A stretch of 64,000 nucleotides of DNA from Acuticoccus sp965213555 (lineage in GTDB: Bacteria > Pseudomonadota > Alphaproteobacteria > Rhizobiales > Amorphaceae). Below, one piece after another: positions 51,986-59,671 of this stretch (positions are counted from its first letter, which is position 1; every line of letters begins with the position of its first letter). Below the pieces are notes generated by a model. The model was not told where the DNA came from. It saw only the letters and a program-made list of their open reading frames with translations, and did no database searches. A program made the position numbers and the translations under genes. The stretch covers positions 3,534,001 to 3,598,000 of the forward strand of contig NZ_OZ243890.1 of the NCBI RefSeq assembly GCF_965213555.1, in the 5' to 3' direction.

Positions 51986-53325
51986 CGACGGCGACGGCCT
52001 CTGCGGTCAGACAGGGTCTCCTCCTGTCGGCGAGGAACGGGACGTCGTCGCAGTTTTTGGAAAGCCTGCCAAAGGAACTTGCCCGCGCGCTGCTGGATGA
52101 TTGGGCCATTTGGGCGCGGCAGGAGCAGTTGCCGCCCGACGGTGCTTGGACGAGCTGGCTGATCCTTGGCGGTCGCGGCGCCGGCAAGACGCGCGCCGGC
52201 GCCGAGTGGATCCGGGGCGTCGTCGCGGGGCGGGCGCCGTTCGCCACGCGTCCGGCCGGCCGCATAGCCCTCGTCGGCGAGGATTACAACGACGCACGCG
52301 AGGTCATGGTCGAGGGGGTCTCGGGCCTCCTCGCCATCTGCCCGGATGGGGAGCGTCCGGTCTGGCAGCCCTCGCGGCGTCGCCTCGAGTGGCCGAACGG
52401 GGCGGTGGGGCAGGTCTTCTCCGCGTCCGATCCTGAGGGCCTGCGTGGACCACAGTTCGACGTCGCGTGGGCCGACGAGCTTGCCAAGTGGGCGAACCCC
52501 GACGCCACCTGGGACATGCTGCAGTTCGCGCTGCGGCTTGGCGAGCGGCCGCGTCAGGTTGTGACGACGACGCCTCGCTGCGTGCCGCTCCTCAAGCGGC
52601 TGATCGGCGATCGGCGCACCGTGACGACGCGGATGACGACGGCGCAGAACGCGGACAACCTAGCTGCCGGCTTCCTGGAGACCGTCGTTGATCGGTATCA
52701 AGGCACGCGGCTCGGGCGCCAAGAGCTCGAGGGGGAGCTGGTCGAGGACCGCGAAGACGCGCTGTTTGCGCGGGCGCAGATCGACCGGGATCGGGTAAGC
52801 GCGGCGCCGGAGCTTCGCCGCGTGGTGGTCGCCGTGGACCCTCCGGCATCGAGCGGCGCGAAGTCGGCCGCGTGCGGGATCGTCGCCGCCGGGCTCGGGG
52901 AGGACGGACGAGCCTACGTCCTCGCCGACCACACGCTGCAGCGCGCGACGCCGCAGGCGTGGGCGGAGAAGGCGGTGTCGCTGTACCACACCGTCGGCGC
53001 CGACCGGTTGGTCGCCGAGGTCAACCAGGGCGGCGAGATGGTGGCGACCGTGGTGCGCGAGGCGGATCCGACGGTGCCGGTGGCATCCGTCCGGGCCACG
53101 CGCGGGAAGTGGGTTCGAGCTGAGCCGGTCGCGCTCCTCTACGCGCAAGGGCGCGTGTCCCACGTGGGGATGATGAGCGAGCTTGAGGACCAGATGTGCA
53201 ACTTCGTTCCCGCTGGGACCGCGGACGGGGTGTCCCCAGACCGCATCGACGCGCTCGTCTGGGCGCTGACGACGCTGATGCTGGAGCCGGGCGGCGTGCC
53301 TCCAAGGGTCCGCAGGTTCGGCTGA
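51982..53325 (+). CDS. GTA large terminase (g2)
   Basis: A 447-residue DNA-packaging motor protein. The ATPase half has Walker A G-G-R-G-A-G-K-T (63-70) and Walker B V-A-W-A-D-E (161-166), with a coupling-type S-A-S-D-P-E-G-L-R-G. The nuclease half begins at about 275 with V-V-V-A-V-D-P-P-A-S-S-G and includes L-V-A-E-V-N-Q-G-G-E, typical of the terminase_6C nuclease. It fills GTA heads with a few kilobases of host DNA. Start is a GTG at 51982 overlapping the g1 stop (GTGA). A strong terminator-like hairpin follows at 53358-53380. Confidence 0.93.
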   Translation: MTTATASAVRQGLLLSARNGTSSQFLESLPKELARALLDDWAIWARQEQLPPDGAWTSWLILGGRGAGKTRAGAEWIRGVVAGRAPFATRPAGRIALVGEDYNDAREVMVEGVSGLLAICPDGERPVWQPSRRRLEWPNGAVGQVFSASDPEGLRGPQFDVAWADELAKWANPDATWDMLQFALRLGERPRQVVTTTPRCVPLLKRLIGDRRTVTTRMTTAQNADNLAAGFLETVVDRYQGTRLGRQELEGELVEDREDALFARAQIDRDRVSAAPELRRVVVAVDPPASSGAKSAACGIVAAGLGEDGRAYVLADHTLQRATPQAWAEKAVSLYHTVGADRLVAEVNQGGEMVATVVREADPTVPVASVRATRGKWVRAEPVALLYAQGRVSHVGMMSELEDQMCNFVPAGTADGVSPDRIDALVWALTTLMLEPGGVPPRVRRFG

Positions 53326-53357
53326 CGCGACGGAAAACGACGGCAACGGGTGACTAA

Positions 53358-53380
53358 GGGGGCCATCGGCCCCCTTTTTT
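53358..53380 (+). terminator. Intrinsic terminator-like hairpin between GTA g2 and g3
   Basis: A 7-bp perfect G-C stem (GGGGGCC paired with GGCCCCC, loop ATC) followed directly by six T residues. This is a textbook rho-independent terminator, lying between the large terminase and portal genes where transcription is expected to continue. Confidence 0.85.
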
Positions 53381-53402
53381 CGTGGTCACGCAAGGGGGTG
53401 CG

Positions 53403-54578
53403 ATGGGCATCTTTGGCAAGCGCGAGACGAAGGCCTCGCGGGTCGGACAGGTGATGCGCGTCGAGGCGCTCGGGCGTCCGGTCTGGACGCCGCGGGACTA
53501 TGCCTCGCTGGCACAGGAGGGGTTCACCAAGAACCCCATCGTGTTCCGCTCGGTGCGCATGATCGCGGAGGCGGCCGCGTCCGCTCCGTGGGTGCTTTAC
53601 GACGGAGATCGTGAGCTTGGCGCGCACCCACTCCTCGACATGTTGTCGCGCCCGAACCCCTCCCAGTCCGGCGTCTTCCTGATGGAGACGCTGTACGGCC
53701 ACCTGATGGTCGCCGGCAACGCGTACCTCGAAGCGGTGGCGATCGACGACACGCCGCGCGAGCTCTTCGCACTACGGCCCGACCGCATGCGGGTGATCGC
53801 CGGCGCCGACGGTTGGCCGCACGCGTTCGAGTACACCGCCGCTGGGCGGTCCGTGCGGTTCGCGCAGGAGGGTCGCGTGCCGCCGATCCTCCACCTTTCG
53901 CTGTTCCACCCGCTGAACGATCACTACGGGTTCGCCCCCATCGAGGCCGCGCAGACCAGCCTCGACATCCACAACGCGTCGGGCGCCTGGTCGAAGGCGC
54001 TGCTCGACAACGCGGCGAGACCGTCCGGCGCGCTCGTCTACACCGGCGAGGGGCACCTCAACGACGAGCAGTTCGAGCGGCTGAAGGCCGAGCTCGAGGA
54101 TGGCTACACCGGGGCTCGCAACGCCGGACGTCCGCTGCTGTTGGAGGGCGGGCTCGACTGGAAGACGATGGCCATGAGCCCGCGGGACATGGACTTCATC
54201 GAGACGAAGAACCAGGCGGCCCGCGAGATCGCGCTGGCGTTCGGTGTTCCACCGATGCTTCTCGGCATCCCCGGCGACAACACCTACGCGAACTTCCGTG
54301 AGGCGAACCGGGCGTTCTGGCGGCAGACGGTCCTGCCGCTCGTCAACAGAACCGCGCAGTCGCTGTCGAACTGGCTCGGCGCGGCGTACGGACCAAGGCT
54401 TCGGCTGTCGTTCGATCCGGATGGGATCGAAGCGCTCTCGACGGAGCGCGAGGCGCTCTGGGATCGCGTCGCGGCGGCGGACTTCCTTACCCGCGCGGAA
54501 AAACGGCTGGCCGTCGGCTACGGTGTGGAGCGTGCCGAGAGGGCCGTCGACATTGACGAAGAGGCCGTCGTCGACTGA
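53403..54578 (+). CDS. GTA portal protein (g3)
   Basis: A 391-residue HK97-type portal protein that forms the dodecameric ring at the head vertex. Landmarks are F-T-K-N-P-I-V-F-R-S-V-R-M-I-A-E-A-A-A near residue 42, and N-P-S-Q-S-G-V-F-L-M-E-T-L near 84. Further on are P-R-D-M-D-F-I-E-T-K-N-Q-A-A-R-E-I-A and G-V-P-P-M-L-L-G near 285. The ATG at 53403 (M-G-I-F-G-K) follows a GGGGG-containing site, and the small gene g3.5 overlaps its stop. An in-frame start at 53382 lies too near the upstream terminator to be used. Confidence 0.94.
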   Translation: MGIFGKRETKASRVGQVMRVEALGRPVWTPRDYASLAQEGFTKNPIVFRSVRMIAEAAASAPWVLYDGDRELGAHPLLDMLSRPNPSQSGVFLMETLYGHLMVAGNAYLEAVAIDDTPRELFALRPDRMRVIAGADGWPHAFEYTAAGRSVRFAQEGRVPPILHLSLFHPLNDHYGFAPIEAAQTSLDIHNASGAWSKALLDNAARPSGALVYTGEGHLNDEQFERLKAELEDGYTGARNAGRPLLLEGGLDWKTMAMSPRDMDFIETKNQAAREIALAFGVPPMLLGIPGDNTYANFREANRAFWRQTVLPLVNRTAQSLSNWLGAAYGPRLRLSFDPDGIEALSTEREALWDRVAAADFLTRAEKRLAVGYGVERAERAVDIDEEAVVD

Positions 54579-54766
54579 TGGACCCGTTGACACAAAGCGT
54601 CGTCGAGCGGGGTGATTTGGCGCACCTCGCCCTCTTCCTCTGGGCCTCCGCGTCGTCGGGCCTGCTGATGTGGACGATGCGCGAGCTGGCGCGGTCCAAC
54701 AAGCGGTTCTCCGACTTCGTGGCCGCCATCGCCAAGCTCAATCGATTGTTTGGACAAACGTCATGA
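54578..54766 (+). CDS. GTA g3.5-like small membrane protein
   Basis: A 62-residue protein with a single hydrophobic segment (L-A-L-F-L-W-A-S-A-S-S-G-L-L-M-W, about 17-32) followed by a basic stretch. Its position directly after the portal gene matches g3.5 of the Rhodobacter GTA, a small gene of unclear function. The ATG at 54578 shares its A with the portal stop (TGATG), and its own stop overlaps the next small gene (ATGA). Such compact overlaps run through the whole cluster. Confidence 0.8.
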   Translation: MDPLTQSVVERGDLAHLALFLWASASSGLLMWTMRELARSNKRFSDFVAAIAKLNRLFGQTS

Positions 54767-54939
54767 CTGAGTGGCTACGGCGCATCGGGCAGCCGCTGCT
54801 GCGGCTGACGACGGTTCAGAAGGTCGACCACACGTCGGTCTTCGAAGAGTTCGCGCAGATCGTCGAGCGGGCGGCGCTCGAGGAGCGGGTCCGCAACGAG
54901 CCGCGGGTCGTCTGCTTCCGCCAGCGGAGGCGGCTGTGA
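54763..54939 (+). CDS. Additional small GTA-cluster protein between g3.5 and g4
   Basis: A 58-residue protein with no counterpart in the standard Rhodobacter GTA gene list that I know. It starts M-T-E-W-L-R-R-I-G, continues with a charged helix S-V-F-E-E-F-A-Q-I-V-E-R-A-A-L-E-E and ends in a basic tail F-R-Q-R-R-R-L. Both its start (ATGA with g3.5) and its stop (GTGA with g4) overlap neighbours. The reading frame is therefore held in place by translational coupling, which supports it as a real gene. Function unknown; a head-assembly helper or an adaptor for the protease is conceivable from its position. Confidence 0.68.
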   Translation: MTEWLRRIGQPLLRLTTVQKVDHTSVFEEFAQIVERAALEERVRNEPRVVCFRQRRRL

Positions 54940-55508
54940 CCGGCGTGCCTCGCGCGCCGGAACGCAAGTACGCCCACGCGCTCGCCTCGCTGGATGCGGA
55001 CGGCCGGTTCTGCGGTTACGCGTCCTTGTTCGGACGCATGGACCTTTCGGGCGACGTCGTCATGCCGGGTGCGTTCACGCGCACATTGGGACGGCGCGGG
55101 ATCGCTGGCGTGCGCATGCTGCTCGAGCACGACCCCGCCGCACCGATTGGCCTCTGGATCAGTCTTGAGGAGGACCGGCGCGGCCTTTGGGTCGAAGGCC
55201 GGCTCACCGGTGCCGGACCTTCGGCGCACGCCGGCGCGCGCATGCGGGCCGGCACGCTCGACGGCCTGTCCATAGGCTTCCGGACCGTTGCGGCGGACGA
55301 GGACCGGTCGGCGAGGGTGCGCCGACTGACCGAGATCGATCTTTGGGAGGTGTCGGTGGTCGCGTGCCCGATGCTTCCCGAGGCGAGGGCACGAGCGGCA
55401 GGAGCCGACCGTGCAAGGGTGGGGGTCATCGCTCCCGAGGCCGTCGTGGACGCTGGGCTGCTCGCTCGGATGCGTCGGCAGACGGCCATTCTTCGGCAAA
55501 CGAGGTGA
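54936..55508 (+). CDS. GTA prohead protease (g4)
   Basis: A 190-residue HK97-family prohead protease that processes the capsid protein during head maturation. Serine-protease landmarks are F-C-G-Y-A-S-L-F-G, D-V-V-M-P-G-A-F, L-L-E-H-D-P (catalytic His), G-T-L-D-G-L-S-I-G-F (catalytic Ser) and E-I-D-L-W-E-V-S-V-V. The GTG at 54936 overlaps the upstream stop, and the in-frame extension further upstream is a shadow. It stands immediately before the capsid gene, in the conserved order. Confidence 0.92.
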   Translation: MTGVPRAPERKYAHALASLDADGRFCGYASLFGRMDLSGDVVMPGAFTRTLGRRGIAGVRMLLEHDPAAPIGLWISLEEDRRGLWVEGRLTGAGPSAHAGARMRAGTLDGLSIGFRTVAADEDRSARVRRLTEIDLWEVSVVACPMLPEARARAAGADRARVGVIAPEAVVDAGLLARMRRQTAILRQTR

Positions 55509-55511
55509 ACG

Positions 55512-56735
55512 ATGGATAACGTAACGGGTGCTCCCGAGGTGAAGGCTGACCTTTCGACGGCGTTCAACGAGTTCATGGGAGCCTTCGAGGTGTTCCGTGA
55601 GACCAACGACCGCCGGCTCGCCGAGCTCGAGAAGAAGGGCGTCGATCCGCTGACGGTCGAGAAGCTGGCACGCGTCGAGGCGGTCATGGACGCCAACCAG
55701 CGGCGCATGGACGAACTGGTCTTGCGCAGCTCCCGTCCATCCTTGATGGGCGGCGTTCCGGTCGTCGCCGACGAGCGCAAGAGCGCGTTCGATAGCTACG
55801 TCCGATCCGGCAGCGAGGAGGCGCTGCGCCGCCTCGAGAAGAAGGCGCTGGTGACCGCGAACGCTTCAGACACCGGCCTTACGGTGCCGGCGGAGTTCGA
55901 GGCGGAGGTGCTGCGTCGCCTTGCGGCGCTGTCGCCGATCCGCTCGATCGCGAGCGTCCGGCAGACGTCCGCCTCGGCCTACCGCAAGCCGGTGACCGTG
56001 ACAGGCGTGCCTGCAGCTTGGGTCGGCGAAACTCAGCCTCGCGAGGAAACCGAAGCAGCGCTGTCCGAGCTCGTGTTCCCGACCATGGAGCTCTACGCCA
56101 TGCCGGCGGCGACGCAGACGCTGCTCGACGACACGGCGATCGACATCGACTCCTGGCTGGCCTCGGAGGTCGAAGCCGCGTTCGCGGAACAGGAGACGAG
56201 GGCGTTCGTCGTCGGCGACGGCCAGACCCAGCCGAGGGGCTTCACGACGTACGAGACCGTCCTTGAGAGCGATTGGACCTGGGGCAAGATCGGTGTCGTC
56301 AGGACGGGCGTCGACGGATCCTTTCCTTCCGGTTCGGCGAACGACGTCCTCGTCGACCTCGTCTATGCGCTGAAGGCGGGCTACCGGCAGAACGCGCACT
56401 TCGTCATGAACCGCACCACGCAGGCCGCGGTGCGCAAGATGAAGGACACGGACGGACAGTACCTGTGGATCCCGCCGCAGGTTCCCGGCACTCGTGCCTC
56501 GTTGATGAGCTTCCCGGTCGTCGAAGTCGAGGATATGCCGAGCATCGCAGTCGGTTCGAACGCCATCGCGTTCGGCGACTTCAATCGTGGCTACGTCGTC
56601 GTCGATCGCCTGGGGCTGAGGATCTTGCGCGATCCATACTCTGCCAAGCCGTACGTGCTGTTCTACACGACGAAGCGCGTCGGCGGCGGCGTCCAGGACT
56701 TCGACGCCATCAAGATGCTGCAGTTCGCCGCCTGA
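55512..56735 (+). CDS. GTA major capsid protein (g5)
   Basis: A 407-residue HK97-fold capsid protein. The N-terminal 110 residues are helical, with a predicted coiled coil (residues 20-70), and form the scaffolding delta region expected to be removed by the g4 protease. The mature fold follows, with T-V-P-A-E-F-E-A-E-V-L-R-R-L near 118, P-A-A-T-Q-T-L-L-D-D-T-A-I-D near 197 and F-G-D-F-N-R-G-Y-V-V-V-D near 355. In the Rhodobacter particle this protein forms an oblate head. A long hairpin with a U-tract follows the gene at 56775-56813. Confidence 0.95.
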   Translation: MDNVTGAPEVKADLSTAFNEFMGAFEVFRETNDRRLAELEKKGVDPLTVEKLARVEAVMDANQRRMDELVLRSSRPSLMGGVPVVADERKSAFDSYVRSGSEEALRRLEKKALVTANASDTGLTVPAEFEAEVLRRLAALSPIRSIASVRQTSASAYRKPVTVTGVPAAWVGETQPREETEAALSELVFPTMELYAMPAATQTLLDDTAIDIDSWLASEVEAAFAEQETRAFVVGDGQTQPRGFTTYETVLESDWTWGKIGVVRTGVDGSFPSGSANDVLVDLVYALKAGYRQNAHFVMNRTTQAAVRKMKDTDGQYLWIPPQVPGTRASLMSFPVVEVEDMPSIAVGSNAIAFGDFNRGYVVVDRLGLRILRDPYSAKPYVLFYTTKRVGGGVQDFDAIKMLQFAA

Positions 56736-56774
56736 TCCCAGCGATCGGCGGCTGCCGCCCTTAGGCGGCTTCGA

Positions 56775-56813
56775 GGCGGGCCGGTGCCGACACCGGTCCG
56801 CCTTTTTCTTTTT
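56775..56813 (+). terminator. Intrinsic terminator-like hairpin after the GTA capsid gene
   Basis: A 12-bp stem (GGCGGGCCGGTG paired with CACCGGTCCGCC, one G-U pair, CCGA loop) followed by TTTTTCTTTTT. It lies between capsid g5 and adaptor g6. It probably reduces downstream expression relative to the capsid, a plausible way to set protein ratios. Confidence 0.85.
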
Positions 56814-56837
56814 GGCGCTGAGACGACGGGTGGGACG

Positions 56838-57410
56838 ATGGTCGCAATCCTTGTGACACCGCCGCTGGCGGAGCCTGTGACGGTGGAAGAGGCGAAGGCG
56901 CACGCGCGGATCGACGGGTCAACCGAGGACGCCAAGGTGGCGGCACTCATCACCGCGGCGCGAGCCGAGGTCGAGAACCGCACCGGTCGGGCGCTGGTCC
57001 GCCAGGGATGGCGCATCGTGCGGGACGCGGTGCCTTACGGCGGCGTCGTCCGTCTCAGCCCCGCGCCGGTGCGCAGCGTCGACGCGGTGACGGTCTATGG
57101 CCGTGACGGCCTGCCGTCCGTCGTAGCCCCGGAGGAGTACCGCTTCGACCTGTCGTCCTCGCCCGGCCGGTTGACGTTCGCGAGGGCCCGCTTCTGGGGC
57201 GCGCGGACGATGAACGGGCTCGAGATCGACGTCACGTGCGGCTACGGCGCACCTGAGGATGTGCCTGCGGCGTTGAAGCAGGCCGTCCTGATGCTCGTCG
57301 CCTACTGGTACGAGCAGAGGGAGGCAGCGCTCGCCGGCGTCGTCGTCGAGCCGGTGGCGCATGGCCTGTCCGCGCTAACCGCGTCCTATCGCATGCCGAG
57401 GCTCTCATGA
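56838..57410 (+). CDS. GTA head-tail connector/adaptor (g6)
   Basis: A 190-residue protein of the phage head-tail connector family, with A-K-A-H-A-R-I-D near residue 16 and A-A-R-A-E-V-E-N-R-T-G-R-A-L in the first helices. L-K-Q-A-V-L-M-L-V-A-Y-W-Y-E near residue 157 completes the pattern. It seats under the portal ring and starts the neck. The ATG at 56838 is preferred over a GTG at 56784, which lies inside the upstream hairpin. g7 follows with a 4-base overlap. Confidence 0.9.
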   Translation: MVAILVTPPLAEPVTVEEAKAHARIDGSTEDAKVAALITAARAEVENRTGRALVRQGWRIVRDAVPYGGVVRLSPAPVRSVDAVTVYGRDGLPSVVAPEEYRFDLSSSPGRLTFARARFWGARTMNGLEIDVTCGYGAPEDVPAALKQAVLMLVAYWYEQREAALAGVVVEPVAHGLSALTASYRMPRLS

Positions 57411-57733
57411 CGCCGAGGATCGGTGTGCTGCGGCGACGCCTCGCGCTCGAGGCCCCGGTCGACGTGCCGGACGGTGCCGGCGGCGTGGCACGGAGCTGGA
57501 ACGAGATCGCAAGCGTTTGGGCGGAGGTTGCGCCCCGCCGCTCGAGCGAGACCGTCGAGGACGGTCGCGCCGTTGGGCTCGTGACGCACCGTGTAACGCT
57601 GCGTCGACGCGACGACGTCGAACGTGGTGTTCGGTTCACGGACGGCGAGGAGCGCTACCGCGTGCTCACCGTCGTCGAGGGCGATGCACAACGGCGCTTC
57701 CTCGATTGCCTGTGCGAGGAGGAGCAACCGTGA
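57407..57733 (+). CDS. GTA head closure (stopper) protein (g7)
   Basis: A 108-residue protein of the phage head closure family. It has L-R-R-R-L-A-L-E-A-P near residue 6, R-S-W-N-E-I-A-S-V-W-A-E-V near 28, and the closing V-E-G-D-A-Q-R-R-F-L-D-C. It plugs the filled head below the adaptor. The ATG overlaps the g6 stop (ATGA), and its own stop overlaps the g8 start. Confidence 0.9.
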   Translation: MTPRIGVLRRRLALEAPVDVPDGAGGVARSWNEIASVWAEVAPRRSSETVEDGRAVGLVTHRVTLRRRDDVERGVRFTDGEERYRVLTVVEGDAQRRFLDCLCEEEQP

Positions 57734-58137
57734 GCGACGCACGCCACGCGCTCCTCTCAGCGATCCATCAAAGGCTGACCGCGGATGCCGTGCTCGGAGC
57801 GGTGCTTGCCGGCTCCCAAGTGTTCGATGGGACGCCTCAGGGAGTGCCGTACCCCTTCGTCGCGACCGGGGAAGTGCGGTCGCGGCCGCTCGACGGGGAT
57901 GATCCGCCGACGTTGGAGCACCGCGTCGAGCTCGTCGTCCACTCACGGGCCGCGGGCCGACGTGAGGCGTCCGACGTTGCAGAACGCGTTCGCATGTTGG
58001 TCGACGGCGCCGCCCTCGCACCTGCGGGGCACCGGCTGGTGTCCATCCGCCACATCGACACCGAGGTCATCGGGAGCCGGGACGGGCGGGCCTACAGGGC
58101 GCGGATGAGGTTCCGCGCCCTGACTGAAGCGAACTGA
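57730..58137 (+). CDS. GTA tail terminator (g8, DUF3168)
   Basis: A 135-residue protein of the DUF3168 family with A-L-L-S-A-I-H-Q-R-L near the start, the core V-F-D-G-T-P-Q-G-V-P-Y-P-F-V, and E-H-R-V-E-L-V-V-H-S-R-A near 65. It caps the tail tube where it meets the head. The GTG at 57730 overlaps the g7 stop (GTGA). The longer in-frame sequence upstream is a shadow of g7. Confidence 0.9.
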   Translation: MSDARHALLSAIHQRLTADAVLGAVLAGSQVFDGTPQGVPYPFVATGEVRSRPLDGDDPPTLEHRVELVVHSRAAGRREASDVAERVRMLVDGAALAPAGHRLVSIRHIDTEVIGSRDGRAYRARMRFRALTEAN

Positions 58138-58148
58138 AGGAGGGCGCC

Positions 58149-58562
58149 TTGGGTGCGCAAAAGGGCAAGGACCTTCTGTTGAAGGTGGACGACAGCGGTG
58201 CCGGGTCCTTCGTGACCGTTGCTGGCCTCAGGTCGAAGCGGATCTCGTTCGGCGCTGAGGCGGTGGACGTTACCGATCAGGGCTCGGCCGGGCAGTGGCG
58301 TGAGCTCCTCGACGGAGCGGGTGTGCGCCGTGCGAACCTCGCAGGCTCCGGCATCTTCAAGGATGCTGCGTCTGACGGCGCTGTGCGCGCGATCTTCTTC
58401 ACCGGAGCGGTGCGCAACTGGCAGGTGATCGTGCCGGACTTCGGCACGATTGCGGGACCGTTCCAGGTGACCGCACTCGAGTACGGCGGCAACCACGACG
58501 GCGAGGTCGTCTACGAGATCGCGATGGAGTCGGCCGGCGAGCTGACCTTCGCGGCGCTGTGA
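58149..58562 (+). CDS. GTA major tail protein (g9)
   Basis: A 137-residue tail tube protein of the TP901-1/GTA family, with K-G-K-D-L-L-L-K-V-D near residue 4, V-A-G-L-R-S-K-R-I-S-F near 25, and the conserved V-T-D-Q-G-S-A-G-Q-W-R-E-L-L-D near 42. The only suitable start is a TTG at 58149, preceded by an AAGGAGG-like site overlapping the g8 stop. This rare start may lower its yield, although the tail protein should be needed in many copies. Confidence 0.9.
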   Translation: MGAQKGKDLLLKVDDSGAGSFVTVAGLRSKRISFGAEAVDVTDQGSAGQWRELLDGAGVRRANLAGSGIFKDAASDGAVRAIFFTGAVRNWQVIVPDFGTIAGPFQVTALEYGGNHDGEVVYEIAMESAGELTFAAL

Positions 58563-58573
58563 CGGGGGTTGGG

Positions 58574-58903
58574 ATGGCCAATCGGTACCGTGGCGAGGTC
58601 AGTGCCGTCCTCAATGGCCGGTCATGGACACTCTGCCTGACGCTCGGCGCGCTTGCCGAGCTGGAGGGTGCGTTCCAGTGCGAGGACATGACGGCGCTGG
58701 TCGACAGGTTCTCCTCGGGCAAGTTGTCGGCGCGTGATGCGGTCCGCATCATCGGTGCGGGCCTGCGCGGCGCCGGCAACGCCATCGACGACGACGAGGT
58801 GGCCCGGATGACGGCGGCCGGCGGCGCAGCAGGGTACGCCGCGGTCGTCACCGCCCTTCTCACCGCCACGTTCGGTGCCGGCGAGGCTAACGACCCTTCT
58901 TGA
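58574..58903 (+). CDS. GTA g10 tail-assembly protein
   Basis: A 109-residue protein of the GTA gp10 family. It starts M-A-N-R-Y-R-G-E-V-S-A and has L-G-A-L-A-E-L-E-G-A-F near residue 28 and A-R-D-A-V-R-I-I-G-A-G-L-R-G-A-G near 55. By position and by comparison with tailed phages, it works with g10.1 as a chaperone pair for the tape measure. A GTG at 58559 overlapping the g9 stop is an alternative start, adding five residues. Its stop overlaps the g10.1 start. Confidence 0.88.
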   Translation: MANRYRGEVSAVLNGRSWTLCLTLGALAELEGAFQCEDMTALVDRFSSGKLSARDAVRIIGAGLRGAGNAIDDDEVARMTAAGGAAGYAAVVTALLTATFGAGEANDPS

Positions 58904-59109
58904 CCACGGCCGCGCCTCATCAGGCGCGGCCGTTCCCATGGCACGAGTTGATGGCGCTGTTCCTCGGAGAGCGGAACCTCGCACCCGCCGACTTCTGGGC
59001 TCTGACCCTACCCGAGATCCAAGCCGTGATCGGGCCTCGCGCGTCCGTTGCGACGAGGCGGGGTGAGCTCACGCGCCTCATGGAAGAGTTTCCCGATGGC
59101 CGACCTTGA
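58900..59109 (+). CDS. GTA g10.1 tail-assembly chaperone
   Basis: A 69-residue protein with the family motif F-P-W-H-E-L-M-A-L-F-L-G (residues 12-23) and F-W-A-L-T-L-P-E-I near 32-40. The conserved F-P-W lies upstream of the only in-frame ATG (58951), so the start must be the TTG at 58900, which overlaps the g10 stop (TTGA). The second to tenth codons lie in a perfect 9-bp hairpin (58908-58931) that could control initiation. In phages with long tails this pair of small proteins guides tape-measure assembly. Confidence 0.85.
   Translation: MTTAAPHQARPFPWHELMALFLGERNLAPADFWALTLPEIQAVIGPRASVATRRGELTRLMEEFPDGRP
58908..58931 (+). promoter_or_regulatory. Perfect hairpin in the first codons of GTA g10.1
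   Basis: GGCCGCGCC (58908-58916) and GGCGCGGCC (58923-58931) pair perfectly around a TCATCA loop. It starts five bases after the TTG start codon of g10.1. A stem this strong so close to a weak start would be expected to hold ribosomes or to depend on coupling from g10. Confidence 0.55.
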
Positions 59110-59671
59110 CGACATCTCCGACAGCGCTGCGTTGGCGCAAGATCTCTCCGACACGCTGACGATCTCGGCGCAGACCTTCTCGCGTGTCATCGCGACCGGG
59201 ATGAGGAACGCGGTGGCCGAGGGGCACACGCTGGATCGCGTGTTGAAGCAGGCCGCGCTTTCGATCTCCAACTCAGCGCTGAAGGCTGGGCTGCAGCCGC
59301 TTGCGAACCTCGTCGGACAGGGGGCGAACGCCGTCTTCGGGGGGCTCGGTCACGCCTTCGGCGGGAGTGTTGCGACGGCCGCGACGAAGGTGGTGCCGTT
59401 CGCCGAGGGCGGTGTCATCGGCGCGCCGACCGCGTTTCCGATGTCCGGCGGTCGTGTCGGCTTGATGGGGGAGGCCGGCCGCGAAGCCGTGTTGCCCTTG
59501 GCCCGCGGCTCCGACGGACGCCTCGGCGTTGCGCTCGAGGGCGCAGGCAGGGGCGGGACGACCATCAACGTATCCATTGCGACGCCCGATCCTGACGCCT
59601 TCCAGCGGTCCGAGGCGCAGGTGACGGCGATGCTCGCGCGGGCGGTGGCCCGCGGCCAGCGGGGGCTCTGA
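59096..59671 (+). CDS. GTA short tail tape-measure protein (g11)
   Basis: A 191-residue tape-measure protein, far shorter than that of typical phages. It has the membrane-active Gly/Ala-rich middle A-N-L-V-G-Q-G-A-N-A-V-F-G-G-L-G-H-A-F-G near 80, F-A-E-G-G-V-I-G-A-P-T-A-F near 107 and G-R-V-G-L-M-G-E-A-G-R-E-A-V-L near 125. The last pattern is typical of phage tail tape-measure C termini. A short tape fits the short tail of GTA particles. The ATG at 59096 lies 14 bases inside g10.1. Confidence 0.88.
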   Translation: MADLDDISDSAALAQDLSDTLTISAQTFSRVIATGMRNAVAEGHTLDRVLKQAALSISNSALKAGLQPLANLVGQGANAVFGGLGHAFGGSVATAATKVVPFAEGGVIGAPTAFPMSGGRVGLMGEAGREAVLPLARGSDGRLGVALEGAGRGGTTINVSIATPDPDAFQRSEAQVTAMLARAVARGQRGL

